From positions 1 through 64,000 of the forward strand of contig CAZUUJ010000005.1 of NCBI GenBank assembly GCA_964623625.1: 64,000 nt of DNA, in the 5' to 3' direction. The DNA is from CAZLGM01 sp964623625 (GTDB lineage: Bacteria > Desulfobacterota > Desulfobulbia > Desulfobulbales > Desulfocapsaceae). A program made the position numbers and the translations under genes. The notes under the pieces are model-generated. The model saw only the letters and a program-made list of their open reading frames with translations. It did not search any database and was not told the DNA's origin. Below, piece after piece: positions 31,885 to 41,159 of this stretch; the stretch's first letter is position 1, and each line of letters starts with the position of its first letter.

Positions 31885-33633
31885 ATGCGAACTTTTTCAA
31901 ATAAAAGTATTCGTTTCAAGTTTGCAGCTGTACTGGTTGCTGGTGTTACCTTCATATTAGCAATCTTTACAACAGCCACCATCATGGGCAACATACGCGT
32001 CATTGAAACCCAGTTGTTGCAGAAAATGAGCGATGCATCCAGGCTTGCAAAATTAAGCTTATCGAGTGCCCTGTGGCAATTTAACCATGATTATGTCAGT
32101 GATTTTGTTGAATCACTGTTTCTGTATGAAGACATTGTTTTTGTAACCGTTTTTTCTGGAAAAGATGTGGTAAAGAAAAAGATCAGAGCCGATATTTTCG
32201 GAATGGATTTTATCGATTTAAGGGCCTCACCGGATTATATATCAAGGGAAAGTACGATTGAACATGCTTCACAGACCATCGGTAAAATCCAAATTGTGTT
32301 GACACGAGAACGCGAGCGGAAAGTCATTCTTTACAATACTATCGTTGCGGTTCTGTTTCTGTTCATTATTGTAGCTGCGATATTGATTACCAATTTGCTA
32401 ATTACACGTTTTTTCCTTTTTAATCCCATTAAGAAACTGGAACGTTCAGCTTCCAAGATTGCTCAAGGTGATCTTGATACGCCTATTGATATTTCAGCCA
32501 CAGATGAAATTGGGGAGCTTGCCAAGGTCTTCAATCATATGATTCAAAATATAAAAGAAGTCACCGCATCCCGTGATGAATTGAACGATGAAATCCATCG
32601 ACGCTTAAGTAGTGAACAGGCGTTGCGTCAAGAAAGAGATCGTGCACAAAATTATCTTGATATCGCAGGTGTTATAATTATTGCTATCGACATGAACCAG
32701 AATGTAATGTTAATCAACAAGAAAGGGTGCGAAGTGTTAGGATTGCCCGAGGAAAAGATTCTGGGCTGCAACTGGTTTGAGACATTTTTACCGGTCGCTA
32801 TACAAGGAACTGTTAAAGAAACTTTCAACCAGATCATTAACAGCAAAATCAATCCGGTTGAATATTATGAAAACGAGATTGTTTCCTGTTCCGGAAAAAC
32901 GCACCTCATTGCCTGGCATAATACGATGCTGAAGGACAAAATGGGCAAAGTCCTTGGCACTCTTAGCTCCGGAGAGGATATTACCGAACGAAAAAAATCA
33001 GAAGTGCAACTGGTTTCATCACTCAAAGAAAAAGAGATTCTTCTAAAAGAGATCCACCACCGAGTCAAAAACAATATGCAGATGATCCAAAGTTTATTCA
33101 ATCTTCAGGCTGACAAAATAAAAGAAGATGAATTGAAAATACCCTTCATTGAAAGCAATTCCCGAATCAAGGTTATGGCCTTGGTGCATGAAAACCTCTA
33201 TCAATCTGATAGCCTGTCCAAGATTAATTTGAATCGGTATTTCAGTGACCTCACTGGCCAAATTTTACACGCCTATGGAACTCCTGAAAAAGAGATTGAT
33301 TTAGCCCTGGATGTTGAACCGATGAATTTCGACATTGATAAAATCATCGCATGCGGATTGATCGTCAATGAATTGATGACAAATTCAATGAAATATGCGT
33401 TTGTTGATAAACAGGAAGGAAAGATCACCTTAACACTGAGGCAAATCGGTTCCGAAAGCGTTGAGCTTATCATAAGTGACAATGGATCGGGTCTGCCAAT
33501 GGGGTTTGACGTTGAGCAGGCCGAATCCCTGGGTCTGCGTTTGGTCCAAATTCTGGTGGAAAGCCAACTTGACGCGACACTCAAGGTCGATCAAAAAGAG
33601 GGGCTGACTTACGCAATCCAATTTTCTTATTAG
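31885..33633 (+). CDS. HAMP-PAS-HisKA_2 sensor histidine kinase (module 2)
   Basis: About 582 residues from ATG 31885 (an in-frame start at 31810 would overlap the binding-protein gene by 62 bp). TM1 lies at about 11-35, then a ~110-residue periplasmic domain, TM2 at about 147-175, HAMP (FNPIKKLERSASKIAQGDLD) and PAS at about 260-370. The HisKA_2 segment LKEIHHRVKNNMQMIQSLFN has the His near 388, and the HATPase has NELMTNSMKYAFV, SDNGSGLP and LGLRLVQILVESQLD. It is paralogous to the kinase at 25496. The solute-binding protein immediately upstream is a candidate co-sensor and the receiver-containing protein downstream is the candidate acceptor. Confidence 0.87.
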   Translation: MRTFSNKSIRFKFAAVLVAGVTFILAIFTTATIMGNIRVIETQLLQKMSDASRLAKLSLSSALWQFNHDYVSDFVESLFLYEDIVFVTVFSGKDVVKKKIRADIFGMDFIDLRASPDYISRESTIEHASQTIGKIQIVLTRERERKVILYNTIVAVLFLFIIVAAILITNLLITRFFLFNPIKKLERSASKIAQGDLDTPIDISATDEIGELAKVFNHMIQNIKEVTASRDELNDEIHRRLSSEQALRQERDRAQNYLDIAGVIIIAIDMNQNVMLINKKGCEVLGLPEEKILGCNWFETFLPVAIQGTVKETFNQIINSKINPVEYYENEIVSCSGKTHLIAWHNTMLKDKMGKVLGTLSSGEDITERKKSEVQLVSSLKEKEILLKEIHHRVKNNMQMIQSLFNLQADKIKEDELKIPFIESNSRIKVMALVHENLYQSDSLSKINLNRYFSDLTGQILHAYGTPEKEIDLALDVEPMNFDIDKIIACGLIVNELMTNSMKYAFVDKQEGKITLTLRQIGSESVELIISDNGSGLPMGFDVEQAESLGLRLVQILVESQLDATLKVDQKEGLTYAIQFSY

Positions 33634-33662
33634 AAAGATTGCAAAAAAGGATATTCATAAAG

Positions 33663-36416
33663 ATGGAGAATTCCAAAATTTTGATTGTTGAGGACAACGG
33701 TGTTGTCGCAGAAGATATTCGAATCAAACTCGGTCATATGGGTTATAAAAATACATTCATCGCAACCAGTTATGAAAAAGCCATCAAAGCTGCAGAATCC
33801 CAATTACCCGACCTGGCACTGATGGATATTGAACTTGGCGGAGATAAAAACGGCATCGATACAGCAAGTGAACTTCGGAAAGAATATCAAGTTCCGGTTG
33901 TTTATCTGACCGCATATGCGGATGATGATACCATTGCCCGAGCCAAAATAACCGAACCTTATGGTTATATCGTGAAGCCGTTTGATGATAATGAATTAAA
34001 ATCTGCTATAGAAATTGCCTTATATAAACACCAGACAGAACGTCAGTTAAAAGTGAGCCAGCAATGGTATGAGACGACACTTAATAGCATTGGGGATGGA
34101 GTCATTACAACCGATATGGATGGTTGCATTTCGTTTATTAACCCTGTAGCTGAAAATCTTACCGGATGGACCATAAGGGAAGCTTTGGGAAAACCCCTCG
34201 AGACCGTGTTTAATATAATCAATGAGGTCTCAGGTGAAGTTTGTGAGAATCCAGTAAAGAAGGTTATTCAAACTGGACAGATCATAGGGTTAGCCAACCG
34301 CACGCTCTTAATAGCCAAAGATGGTCGCCGGATTCCGATAAAGGACAGCGGTGCACCGATTCAATTGAATGGGATTGAAAAATTGGGAGTTGTTCTCGTT
34401 TTTCAAGATGATACGGAAAACCGAAAGGCACAGCAGGAAATATTAAACAAGAATAAGCTCTTACAATCTGAGATCACAGAACGCAAGCGGGTAGAAGAGG
34501 CTCTCAAAGAGAATACGCAACGGATGGAACTGGCGCTGCAAGGTGGCGGCTTAGGGATCTGGGACTGGAATACAGAAACTAACGAAGTCTGTTATGACAA
34601 TCAATGGGCAAAGATGAAAGGTTATCGGCTCGAGGAACTTGAACCTGATCTGGACTTCTTCCGACACCTTATCCATCCAGATGATCTTCAGGCTACGGAT
34701 GAACGAATGCACTCCTATTTGGGAGGCGAAACAGAATCTTACAGTTCTGAATTCCGAATAAAGAGCAAGTCTGGTGAATGGATCTGGATTCAGGACCGGG
34801 GCAAAGTTGTCGAACAGGATGAGAATGGCAAGCCCCTCCGTGTATGTGGCACTCATCAAGATATCACCGAGCGCAAGCAGGCTGAGAGCTTGCTCTTAGA
34901 AAACGAAGAAAAGTTAAAAATTCTATTTGATATTTCTCCTTTGGCGATTTCCATCACTGAGATAGAAACAGGTAAGATTGTAGATGTAAACAAGAAATTT
35001 GCTGAATTTTCAAAATATTCGAAAGATGAAATAATTGGTAAAACCTCAATAGAATTAGGAGCCTATTCAAACGAAGAGAGGCAAAAATTTATAGACATAC
35101 TCAAATCCGAAGGCAGTGTAAACGGATATGAGGTGGACTTAACGATAAAGGGTGGATTACGAATTACAACCCTGATGTTTGCTAATATTGTTCAGCTACC
35201 CGAAAAACCATATATTTTAGCAGCTTTTCTTGATGTTTCAGATAAAAAACGTCTTGAAGCTGAACTTATCCAAGCTCATAAAATGGAGGCAATCGGCACG
35301 CTGGCCGGAGGCATTGCCCATGATTTCAACAATGTTTTATCTTCTATTATAGGATTTACCGAACTGGCATTGGATGATGCCAAACAAGGAACTGCCCAAG
35401 AAGACAATTTGCAGGAGGTTTATAAAGCGGGAAAGAGAGCCAAGGACCTTGTCTGGCAGATATTAACTTTTGCACGGGAAACGGAGGAGCCGACCAAACC
35501 AATTCAAGTTGATATAATTGTAAAAGAGGTACTGAAATTTATTAGATCATCCATTCCAACCTCAATTGAAATCAGGCAGAACATTGACAGCAATTCCCTG
35601 ATCATGAGTAATCCGACCCAAGCACATCAGATTATAATGAACCTTTGTACGAACGCAGCCTATGCAATGGATGAATCCGGCGGTATTTTGGAGGTCGGCT
35701 TGAAGGATGTGGCGATCGATAAAACCTCTGCAATGTATAAAGAAGGTTTGAAACCTGGAGATTATATCGAAATAAAGGTTTCAGATACGGGTTCCGGCAT
35801 CTCCTCGGATGTCATCGACTCTATTTTTGAACCCTACTTCACCACCAAAGCACCAGGGGAAGGCACAGGTATGGGACTTGCCGTGGTCGATGGTATTGTG
35901 GAAAAAAGCGGAGGCAAGATAAGAGTTGAAAGCCAATTGGGAGAAGGAACCGTAATTCGTGTTTATCAGCCGATCACTAAGAAACGGCAGGTCCAGCACC
36001 TGTATGAGACAGAGGAACTGCCTTCTGGAACAGAACGAATACTATTTGTTGATGATGAAGCCCCGATAGCTAAAATGGGAAGCTGGAACTTGGAGGGCTT
36101 GGGATATTCTGTAACAACGCGAACCAGCAGTATTGAGGCACTGGAATTGTTCCGTATAAGACCAAATGATTTTGATCTGATCATCACCGACATGACGATG
36201 CCCAATATGACGGGTGATGTATTGGCGGCTGAAGCGATGATTATCAGACCTGATATCCCAGTGATTTTGTGCACGGGATACAGTAAGAGGATTTCTGATG
36301 AATCAGCATCTGAAATAGGTATCAAGGAGTTTGCCTACAAACCAATTGTAAAGGCAGATCTGGCAAAAACAGTCAGAAAAGTGCTGGATGAAGCCAAAGC
36401 GACAACTTATGAATAG
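33663..36416 (+). CDS. Hybrid REC-PAS-PAS-PAS-HK-REC signalling protein (module 2)
   Basis: About 917 residues from ATG 33663. Receiver (LIVEDNGVVAEDIRIKLGHM; Asp near 54 in LMDIELGG), PAS about 125-245, PAS about 285-395 (WDWNTETNEVCY type), PAS about 405-520, HisKA with GGIAHDFNNVLSSIIGF (His near 552), HATPase (NLCTNAAYAMDESGG; GTGMGLAVVDGI), and a C-terminal receiver (IITDMTMPNMTGD, Asp near 842). It is a clear paralogue of the 27177 protein but lacks its GAF domain and one PAS. The C-terminal ends are nearly identical (KADLAKTVRKVLDEAK in both). That indicates a duplication of the whole kinase-plus-hybrid module with later change in the sensory domains. Confidence 0.88.
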   Translation: MENSKILIVEDNGVVAEDIRIKLGHMGYKNTFIATSYEKAIKAAESQLPDLALMDIELGGDKNGIDTASELRKEYQVPVVYLTAYADDDTIARAKITEPYGYIVKPFDDNELKSAIEIALYKHQTERQLKVSQQWYETTLNSIGDGVITTDMDGCISFINPVAENLTGWTIREALGKPLETVFNIINEVSGEVCENPVKKVIQTGQIIGLANRTLLIAKDGRRIPIKDSGAPIQLNGIEKLGVVLVFQDDTENRKAQQEILNKNKLLQSEITERKRVEEALKENTQRMELALQGGGLGIWDWNTETNEVCYDNQWAKMKGYRLEELEPDLDFFRHLIHPDDLQATDERMHSYLGGETESYSSEFRIKSKSGEWIWIQDRGKVVEQDENGKPLRVCGTHQDITERKQAESLLLENEEKLKILFDISPLAISITEIETGKIVDVNKKFAEFSKYSKDEIIGKTSIELGAYSNEERQKFIDILKSEGSVNGYEVDLTIKGGLRITTLMFANIVQLPEKPYILAAFLDVSDKKRLEAELIQAHKMEAIGTLAGGIAHDFNNVLSSIIGFTELALDDAKQGTAQEDNLQEVYKAGKRAKDLVWQILTFARETEEPTKPIQVDIIVKEVLKFIRSSIPTSIEIRQNIDSNSLIMSNPTQAHQIIMNLCTNAAYAMDESGGILEVGLKDVAIDKTSAMYKEGLKPGDYIEIKVSDTGSGISSDVIDSIFEPYFTTKAPGEGTGMGLAVVDGIVEKSGGKIRVESQLGEGTVIRVYQPITKKRQVQHLYETEELPSGTERILFVDDEAPIAKMGSWNLEGLGYSVTTRTSSIEALELFRIRPNDFDLIITDMTMPNMTGDVLAAEAMIIRPDIPVILCTGYSKRISDESASEIGIKEFAYKPIVKADLAKTVRKVLDEAKATTYE

Positions 36417-36844
36417 CTACGTTATTCAATAGTTTCTATCCATCCTGAAAACTCAAGGATACTGGATGGATACATAGGAATTGACCGACTCATGTTATTA
36501 CCTTATCTTTGAACATCAAGTACCCAGCAAAACTCAACAATACCTTAATAATCCAAAAAATTTGAAGAATGAATAGCTCGCTCTATCGCTTTGATGGTTC
36601 CTGTAGCTTTCGGATTCGAATATTCTGTGGTGGGCACGGATTCAGGCATTATGCAATAGTTTTCCTACATTATTCTTGATGGGACAAGAGTCCCGCCTAC
36701 AGGTCATTGTTTGAGTGAAAAAAAAGCCGGTATTCAACTTCTGTACTATTTATCAATGGAATCGGGACCAGTATAGGGCTCGAGTTTGAATAATTAATTC
36801 CCTCTTGAAAATATGTGGCTAGTCGGGAAGGAATTTGATTATGG
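36417..36844. other. Gene-free spacer with repeat remnant
   Basis: About 430 bp without a gene between convergent transcription units. It includes a remnant of the CCTGAATCCGTGA family ending GGCACGGATTCAGG at 36646 and CCTGTAGCTTT before it. No clear terminator is seen. Confidence 0.5.
36592..36646. repeat. Right-end remnant of CCTGAATCCGTGA repeat
   Basis: CCTGTAGCTTTCGG...GTGGGCACGGATTCAGG matches the terminal sequence of the copy at 19399-19615; the left end is missing. Confidence 0.5.
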
Positions 36845-37474
36845 CTACTTGGAAGGGAGATCGGTCTGTCTGTTTTTAGAACTTGATGTGAATCTGCTCA
36901 ACAGTAGCCGGATACCTCTAATAATTTTGGGAAGCAGCCAGATTGACAGGAGAATAAAGAGAATAAACAGACCAAGAAACACAACAGGATAGTGAAGCGC
37001 GGTCCATATCCCTCCGATCACTGCAATATCTTCAACAATGGAAGCTGTCCAGTTGGTGACCGGCTCAGGCGAAGTGTTGATCATGGCTCTGGAACCCGCT
37101 TTCACACTATGGCTGGTTGCTGCCACACCGCCACCCACTATTCCGGCGGCCACGACCAGGGCCGGATTGACCTCACCCATAACGCCTGCGGCAAGCACAA
37201 CTCCGGCCGGAATACGGATAAAAGTGTGGAGCGTGTCCCATCCGGTGTCGACACCCGGTGTCTTGTCCACAAAGAATTCAATCACATACATCACAATGCC
37301 CGCACCAATGACCAAGGGATGCTGCAGAACAACAAGTTGATCAGGTAGTGTGATGTTACCGGTCAATCCCATAATGCCGAGCATGGATATGACCGCATAC
37401 AGGTTGATTCCTGCCGCCCATGAGGCTCCCAACATCAAGGAGAGGCTGTTAATCAGTTGCTGGTAATCGTTCAC
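36845..37474 (-). CDS. DUF4126 family membrane protein
   Basis: 209 residues, strongly hydrophobic with about five membrane segments. LMLGASWAAGINLYAVISML opens the protein, EFFVDKTPGVDTGWDT is the characteristic polar loop, and AAGIVGGGVAATSHSVKAG the Gly-rich segment. These match DUF4126 proteins as I know them; their function is unknown. The start overlaps the stop of the small upstream gene by 4 bp, so the two form an operon. The last 30 residues are basic and probably cytoplasmic. Confidence 0.8.
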   Translation of the reverse strand: MNDYQQLINSLSLMLGASWAAGINLYAVISMLGIMGLTGNITLPDQLVVLQHPLVIGAGIVMYVIEFFVDKTPGVDTGWDTLHTFIRIPAGVVLAAGVMGEVNPALVVAAGIVGGGVAATSHSVKAGSRAMINTSPEPVTNWTASIVEDIAVIGGIWTALHYPVVFLGLFILFILLSIWLLPKIIRGIRLLLSRFTSSSKNRQTDLPSK

Positions 37475-37683
37475 TGCGAATCAGAAACATTTTCTTTTAA
37501 TTCTTCACAGAAGTGGTTGTCCAGGAATTCACACTCCCTTGGAGAAAGGTCGAATCGAAACTGGATATCACGGAGCATGTCCTGACGTTTTTTCTCAGGA
37601 TGGGTCTGACACATTTCGGAAAAAGCGGCGATGGCCTTTTTCAGATTGTTTCCGGCAATCGAGGGGGGAATGGAATCTGCCAT
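37471..37683 (-). CDS. Small hypothetical protein coupled to DUF4126 gene
   Basis: 70 residues, predicted soluble and helical (NNLKKAIAAFSEMCQTHPEK; DIQFRFDLSPRECEFLDNHF). AAGGAGGAAG lies just upstream of ATG 37683, a strong ribosome binding site, and its stop overlaps the next start (4 bp). Coupling and the ribosome site make it a credible gene. Family not recognised. Confidence 0.65.
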   Translation of the reverse strand: MADSIPPSIAGNNLKKAIAAFSEMCQTHPEKKRQDMLRDIQFRFDLSPRECEFLDNHFCEELKENVSDSQ

Positions 37684-37710
37684 TTATATCTTCCTCCTTT
37701 CAGCAGGGTA

Positions 37711-37756
37711 CCTGAGTCCGTGATGTAAATTGCTTACGATTGCTCAAGGATCCAGG
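37711..37756. repeat. Short CCTGAGTCCGTGA...GGATCCAGG element
   Basis: 46 bp with inverted ends CCTGAGTCCGTGA and CTCAAGGATCCAGG, a minimal member of the CCTGAATCCGTGA family, between glgB and the small upstream-reading gene. Confidence 0.5.
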
Positions 37757-37781
37757 GGAGTGAGACTGAGCTGTTTCAGTC

Positions 37782-39992
37782 TTAATCGGTTTTCGGTTGT
37801 AAAATAACTCCGGCCAGCGGGGGTACGGTAAGTGAAGTATGAAATTCTCCCTGAGCATACCGCCGGTGGATCGGAATAAACTGTTTGCCTTCGTTACAGA
37901 CACCGGAACCGCCAAAACGGACATCGTCGGAACAGAACAGTTCCCGATAGGTTCGAGAAGTAGGCAGACCGATAGTGTAGTCGTAAAATGTCTGGGGTGT
38001 AAAATTGAAAACGCAGACCAGGTGGTCGTCTCGGTTGTTGGCGTATCTGACAAAAGAGATAATGGAGTTGTTTTTATCCTCAAAATCTAGCCATTGGAAA
38101 CCCTGGTAATGAAAATCGATCTCCCACAGCGATGGATTTTTTCTGTATAACCTATTAATTTCACTGACAAAATGAGAAAGTTGACCATGCTTGTCATTTT
38201 CTTCCAGCAGATGCCAGTCCAGGCTTTTTTTGCAATCCCATTCAGCCCACTGACCGAATTCACTGCCCATAAACAGAAGCTTCTTACCGGGATGGCACCA
38301 CATGCCCAGAAGCAGGAGTCTGAGGTTGGCAAATTTCTGCCATAGATCACCCGGCATTTTGTCGATCAGCGAACGTTTACCATGTACGACCTCGTCATGG
38401 GATAGCGGTAAAATAAAGTTCTCCGAAAAGCAATACATGATAGAGAAGGTCAAGCCGTTATGGTGATATCTCCTGAACAGCGGATCTTTGGAAAAGTAGG
38501 AGAGAATGTCGTTCATCCAACCCATATTCCACTTGAAGCCGAATCCAAGGCCGCCCATATCGGTAGGTTTTGATACACCGTAAAAAGAGGTTGATTCTTC
38601 GGCGATCATCATGGCGTTTGGAAACCGGTCATAGATAACAGCATTCATATGTCGAATGAACTCAATCGCATCAAGGTTCTCTCGGCCGCCATAGCAGTTT
38701 GGTATCCAATCGCCTTCATTTCTGGAATAGTCGAGATAGAGCATAGAGGCAACAGCGTCGACCCGTAAGCCGTCTATATGGTACTTGTCAAGCCAGAACA
38801 GGGCGTTGGCAATAAGATAGTTGGAAACTTCTTTGCGGCCGTAGTTATAAATGAAAGTGCCCCATTCCGGATGGGCGCCCAAACGGGAATCTTCATGTTC
38901 GAAGAGCGCGGTGCCGTCAAAACGGCCTAGACTGTGCTCATCTTTTGGAAAGTGAGCAGGCACCCAATCGAGGATGACGCCGATGTTATTTTGATGACAA
39001 TGATCGACAAAATACATGAAATCCTCTGGCACTCCGTGACGGCTGGTAATGGAAAAGGGACCGGTGACCTGGTAACCCCAGGACTCGTCTAGGGGATGTT
39101 CCATGACCGGCATGAGTTCGACATGGGTAAAACCCATCTCTTTGACATAGGGGATGAGTTGATCAGCCAGTTCTCTGTAGGTAAAAAACCGTTCCGGATC
39201 GGAGGGGTCTCTTTTCCATGAGCCAGGATGGACCTCATAAATAGCGACCGGTTTATCGTATGGTGACTGTAGGTTTTTCTGGTCCTGCCATTCGTCATCC
39301 TGCCACTTGTATCTGTCCAGGTTGCGAATAACCGAAGCGGTTTTTGGGCGGATTTCCCCAAAAAACTGGAACGGGTCCGCCTTTGCCAGTATGCGGCCGT
39401 CCATAGCCTTGATTTCGTATTTATAAACACTACCCTCCACGATACCCGGTAAAAAAAGCTCCCATATGCCGGAGCCGCCAAGGGAGCGCATAGGGTGAAT
39501 GCGTCCATCCCAGCCGTTGAAATCCCCGATAATGGAAACTCTTCGGGCCGAAGGAGCCCAGACCCGGAAAATGGTCCCCTGGATATGGTTCAGCGAGGCT
39601 GGATGGGCACCCATATGCCTATACAGCTCGTAATTAGTGCCGAAATTAAACAGATATTGATCCTGGGCGTCGAGTTGGGGTAAAAAGCGGTAGGGATCGT
39701 TAATAGTCTGGGAAAGACCGGAGTAATAGTTGATATGGTACTGGTAATTGTAAGGGTCAAAATCGGGGTCTTGGAAGTCGGAGCGATTGATCTTGATTTC
39801 AAAAATACCTTCTTCACGCACCTTGTTCATAGAAATTTGTGTAGTGTCGATAAGCAGTTCGACTTTTTTGGCATGGGGTTGGTAGGTACGAATGGTGGCA
39901 GTGTTCTGGTCAGTATCTTCGAAATGTACACCCAGAACTTGAAAGGGATCGTAATGGTCGCTGCTGATAATTAAATCAAACTGATTTTCCAT
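37782..39992 (-). CDS. glgB: 1,4-alpha-glucan branching enzyme GlgB
   Basis: 736 residues, full length for the bacterial type. An N-terminal CBM48-like region (FRVWAPSARRVSIIGDFNGW near 150) precedes the GH13 barrel: HVELMPVMEHPLDESWGYQ (region I), GLRVDAVASMLYLDY (nucleophile Asp), IAEESTSFYGV (acid/base Glu) and LSHDEVVHGKRSL (His-Asp). A C-terminal all-beta domain follows. It introduces alpha-1,6 branches into glycogen. It stands alone: no glgA, glgC or glgP is adjacent. An ATG at 39992 gives the normal N-terminus (DHYDPFQVLGVH). Confidence 0.96.
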   Translation of the reverse strand: MENQFDLIISSDHYDPFQVLGVHFEDTDQNTATIRTYQPHAKKVELLIDTTQISMNKVREEGIFEIKINRSDFQDPDFDPYNYQYHINYYSGLSQTINDPYRFLPQLDAQDQYLFNFGTNYELYRHMGAHPASLNHIQGTIFRVWAPSARRVSIIGDFNGWDGRIHPMRSLGGSGIWELFLPGIVEGSVYKYEIKAMDGRILAKADPFQFFGEIRPKTASVIRNLDRYKWQDDEWQDQKNLQSPYDKPVAIYEVHPGSWKRDPSDPERFFTYRELADQLIPYVKEMGFTHVELMPVMEHPLDESWGYQVTGPFSITSRHGVPEDFMYFVDHCHQNNIGVILDWVPAHFPKDEHSLGRFDGTALFEHEDSRLGAHPEWGTFIYNYGRKEVSNYLIANALFWLDKYHIDGLRVDAVASMLYLDYSRNEGDWIPNCYGGRENLDAIEFIRHMNAVIYDRFPNAMMIAEESTSFYGVSKPTDMGGLGFGFKWNMGWMNDILSYFSKDPLFRRYHHNGLTFSIMYCFSENFILPLSHDEVVHGKRSLIDKMPGDLWQKFANLRLLLLGMWCHPGKKLLFMGSEFGQWAEWDCKKSLDWHLLEENDKHGQLSHFVSEINRLYRKNPSLWEIDFHYQGFQWLDFEDKNNSIISFVRYANNRDDHLVCVFNFTPQTFYDYTIGLPTSRTYRELFCSDDVRFGGSGVCNEGKQFIPIHRRYAQGEFHTSLTVPPLAGVILQPKTD

Positions 39993-40171
39993 ATTCTTTC
40001 ACGAACGGATTGAGTAATAATATAAGCCCCAAAATGATGTTTCTATCATTTGAAACATAGCAGATAATATGGGAAAAGCGTACTGATATTCCAAGGTTTG
40101 ATAAAAGGTGGAAATGGCTTTGTACGGTTTTATTACCATGTTGTTTTATTTTTCTTTCCTCCCTCCTTTTC

Positions 40172-40201
40172 TTGACTGAAACAGAAACCCTTTGATAGAA
40201 T
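40172..40201 (+). promoter_or_regulatory. Candidate sigma70 promoter of the AlgH gene
   Basis: TTGACT (40172-40177), 18-bp spacer, TAGAAT (40196-40201), about 60 bp upstream of the chosen start codon. Confidence 0.4.
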
Positions 40202-40263
40202 GAATTGTAGGAAAAAACCACCCTGTGCCCAGGGTGGACAACCCAAAAGAAGAGACCAGCATC

Positions 40264-40839
40264 ATGAGGCCAGAGCCCACTTCCGTTATAGACAATCTTA
40301 CGGGATCATTTCTCATTTCCACAAATAAAATGCCTGATCCCCGTTTTGCTGAACAGGTGATCTATATCTGTGCCCACAATGAAGAAGGCACCATGGGAGT
40401 AGCTATTAATAAGGTGAGTCGGTTGTTCACAATGGACCAGATCTTAAGGGGAGCCAACCTGCCGGTTCCCGGTGGTGAACTTCCTCCCGTCCATATCGGA
40501 GGGCCGGTAGAATCGGAATCCGCTTTTATTCTCTACGGCCCAGGTTACAATGCTCAATATCAGCTCGATATTTCAGAAACGGTATATCTGTCAAGAGAGA
40601 CCAAGGTGCTGGAAGATATTGCCACTGCCAAGGGACCTGAGAAGTACCTGTTCATCCTCGGTTATGCCGGCTGGGGGCCGGGACAGCTCGAACATGAGCT
40701 GCTGGACGAGGGCTGGCTGACCATCCCTTCCGATGATCGGATCATTTTCGATGTGGATGACGACGAGAAATGGCAACTGGCAGCCATGCAGTACGGAATC
40801 GATATTTCCATTTATGGAGATATAGTCGGCAATGCCTGA
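40264..40839 (+). CDS. YqgE/AlgH family protein (UPF0301)
   Basis: About 191 residues. GSFLISTNKMPDPRFAEQVI and HNEEGTMGVAINK are the hallmark N-terminal motifs. VHIGGPVESESAFIL and LFILGYAGWGPGQLEHEL are the conserved middle and C-terminal motifs. It is widespread in Gram-negatives; the AlgH name comes from alginate regulation but the biochemical role is unsettled. I prefer ATG 40264; a GTG at 40225 would add 13 residues of non-conserved sequence. It is monocistronic, followed by a repeat element and then a terminator. Confidence 0.9.
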   Translation: MRPEPTSVIDNLTGSFLISTNKMPDPRFAEQVIYICAHNEEGTMGVAINKVSRLFTMDQILRGANLPVPGGELPPVHIGGPVESESAFILYGPGYNAQYQLDISETVYLSRETKVLEDIATAKGPEKYLFILGYAGWGPGQLEHELLDEGWLTIPSDDRIIFDVDDDEKWQLAAMQYGIDISIYGDIVGNA

Positions 40840-40841
40840 CT

Positions 40842-40966
40842 CCTGAATCCGTGAGCGCACGCTAGCACTGCATCTTAACACAACTTATCTGTCTGATATA
40901 GCTTACTATTATTAAACAGATAAGTTGAGCTAAGCTACAGCACTATCGAGCGCTCACGGATCCAGG
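40842..40966. repeat. CCTGAATCCGTGA-ended repeat element, 125 bp
   Basis: The longest terminal inverted repeat in the family: CCTGAATCCGTGAGCGC at the left and GCGCTCACGGATCCAGG at the right. An inner palindrome AACTTATCTGT...ACAGATAAGTT and the block AGCTACAGCACT link it to the copy at 19399-19615. It begins 2 bp after the AlgH stop codon. Confidence 0.8.
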
Positions 40967-40998
40967 AGATTGACATAAATAGACAGATTTTTCACTCA

Positions 40999-41031
40999 AC
41001 CCCTTTGCTTTTTAAAAGGGGTTTCTTATTG
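40999..41031 (+). terminator. Rho-independent terminator
   Basis: AACCCCTTT pairs with AAAGGGGTTT around a short T-rich loop, followed by a T-rich stretch. It serves the AlgH transcription unit, reading through the repeat element. Confidence 0.7.
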
Positions 41032-41055
41032 TATAGACCTGTATAATTATTAGTG

Positions 41056-41133
41056 TCTTGAGGTATCATTAAAACTATCTTGAGGTATCATTAAAACTAT
41101 CTTGAGGTATCATTATAACTGTCTTGATGTAAG
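41056..41133 (+). repeat. 22-bp tandem repeats (3.5 copies) upstream of the cNMP-AAA-ferredoxin gene
   Basis: Three consecutive 22-bp units TCTTGAGGTATCATTAAAAC+TA at 41056, 41078 and 41100 (the third with two changes), plus a partial fourth (TCTTGATGTAAG). The 22-bp period is two helical turns, so a protein would contact every unit on one DNA face. They lie 27-104 bp before the start codon at 41160, the usual position for a regulator binding array. Confidence 0.85.
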
Positions 41134-41159
41134 ACGGGTATCCGGTTTGATTAGCTGAC

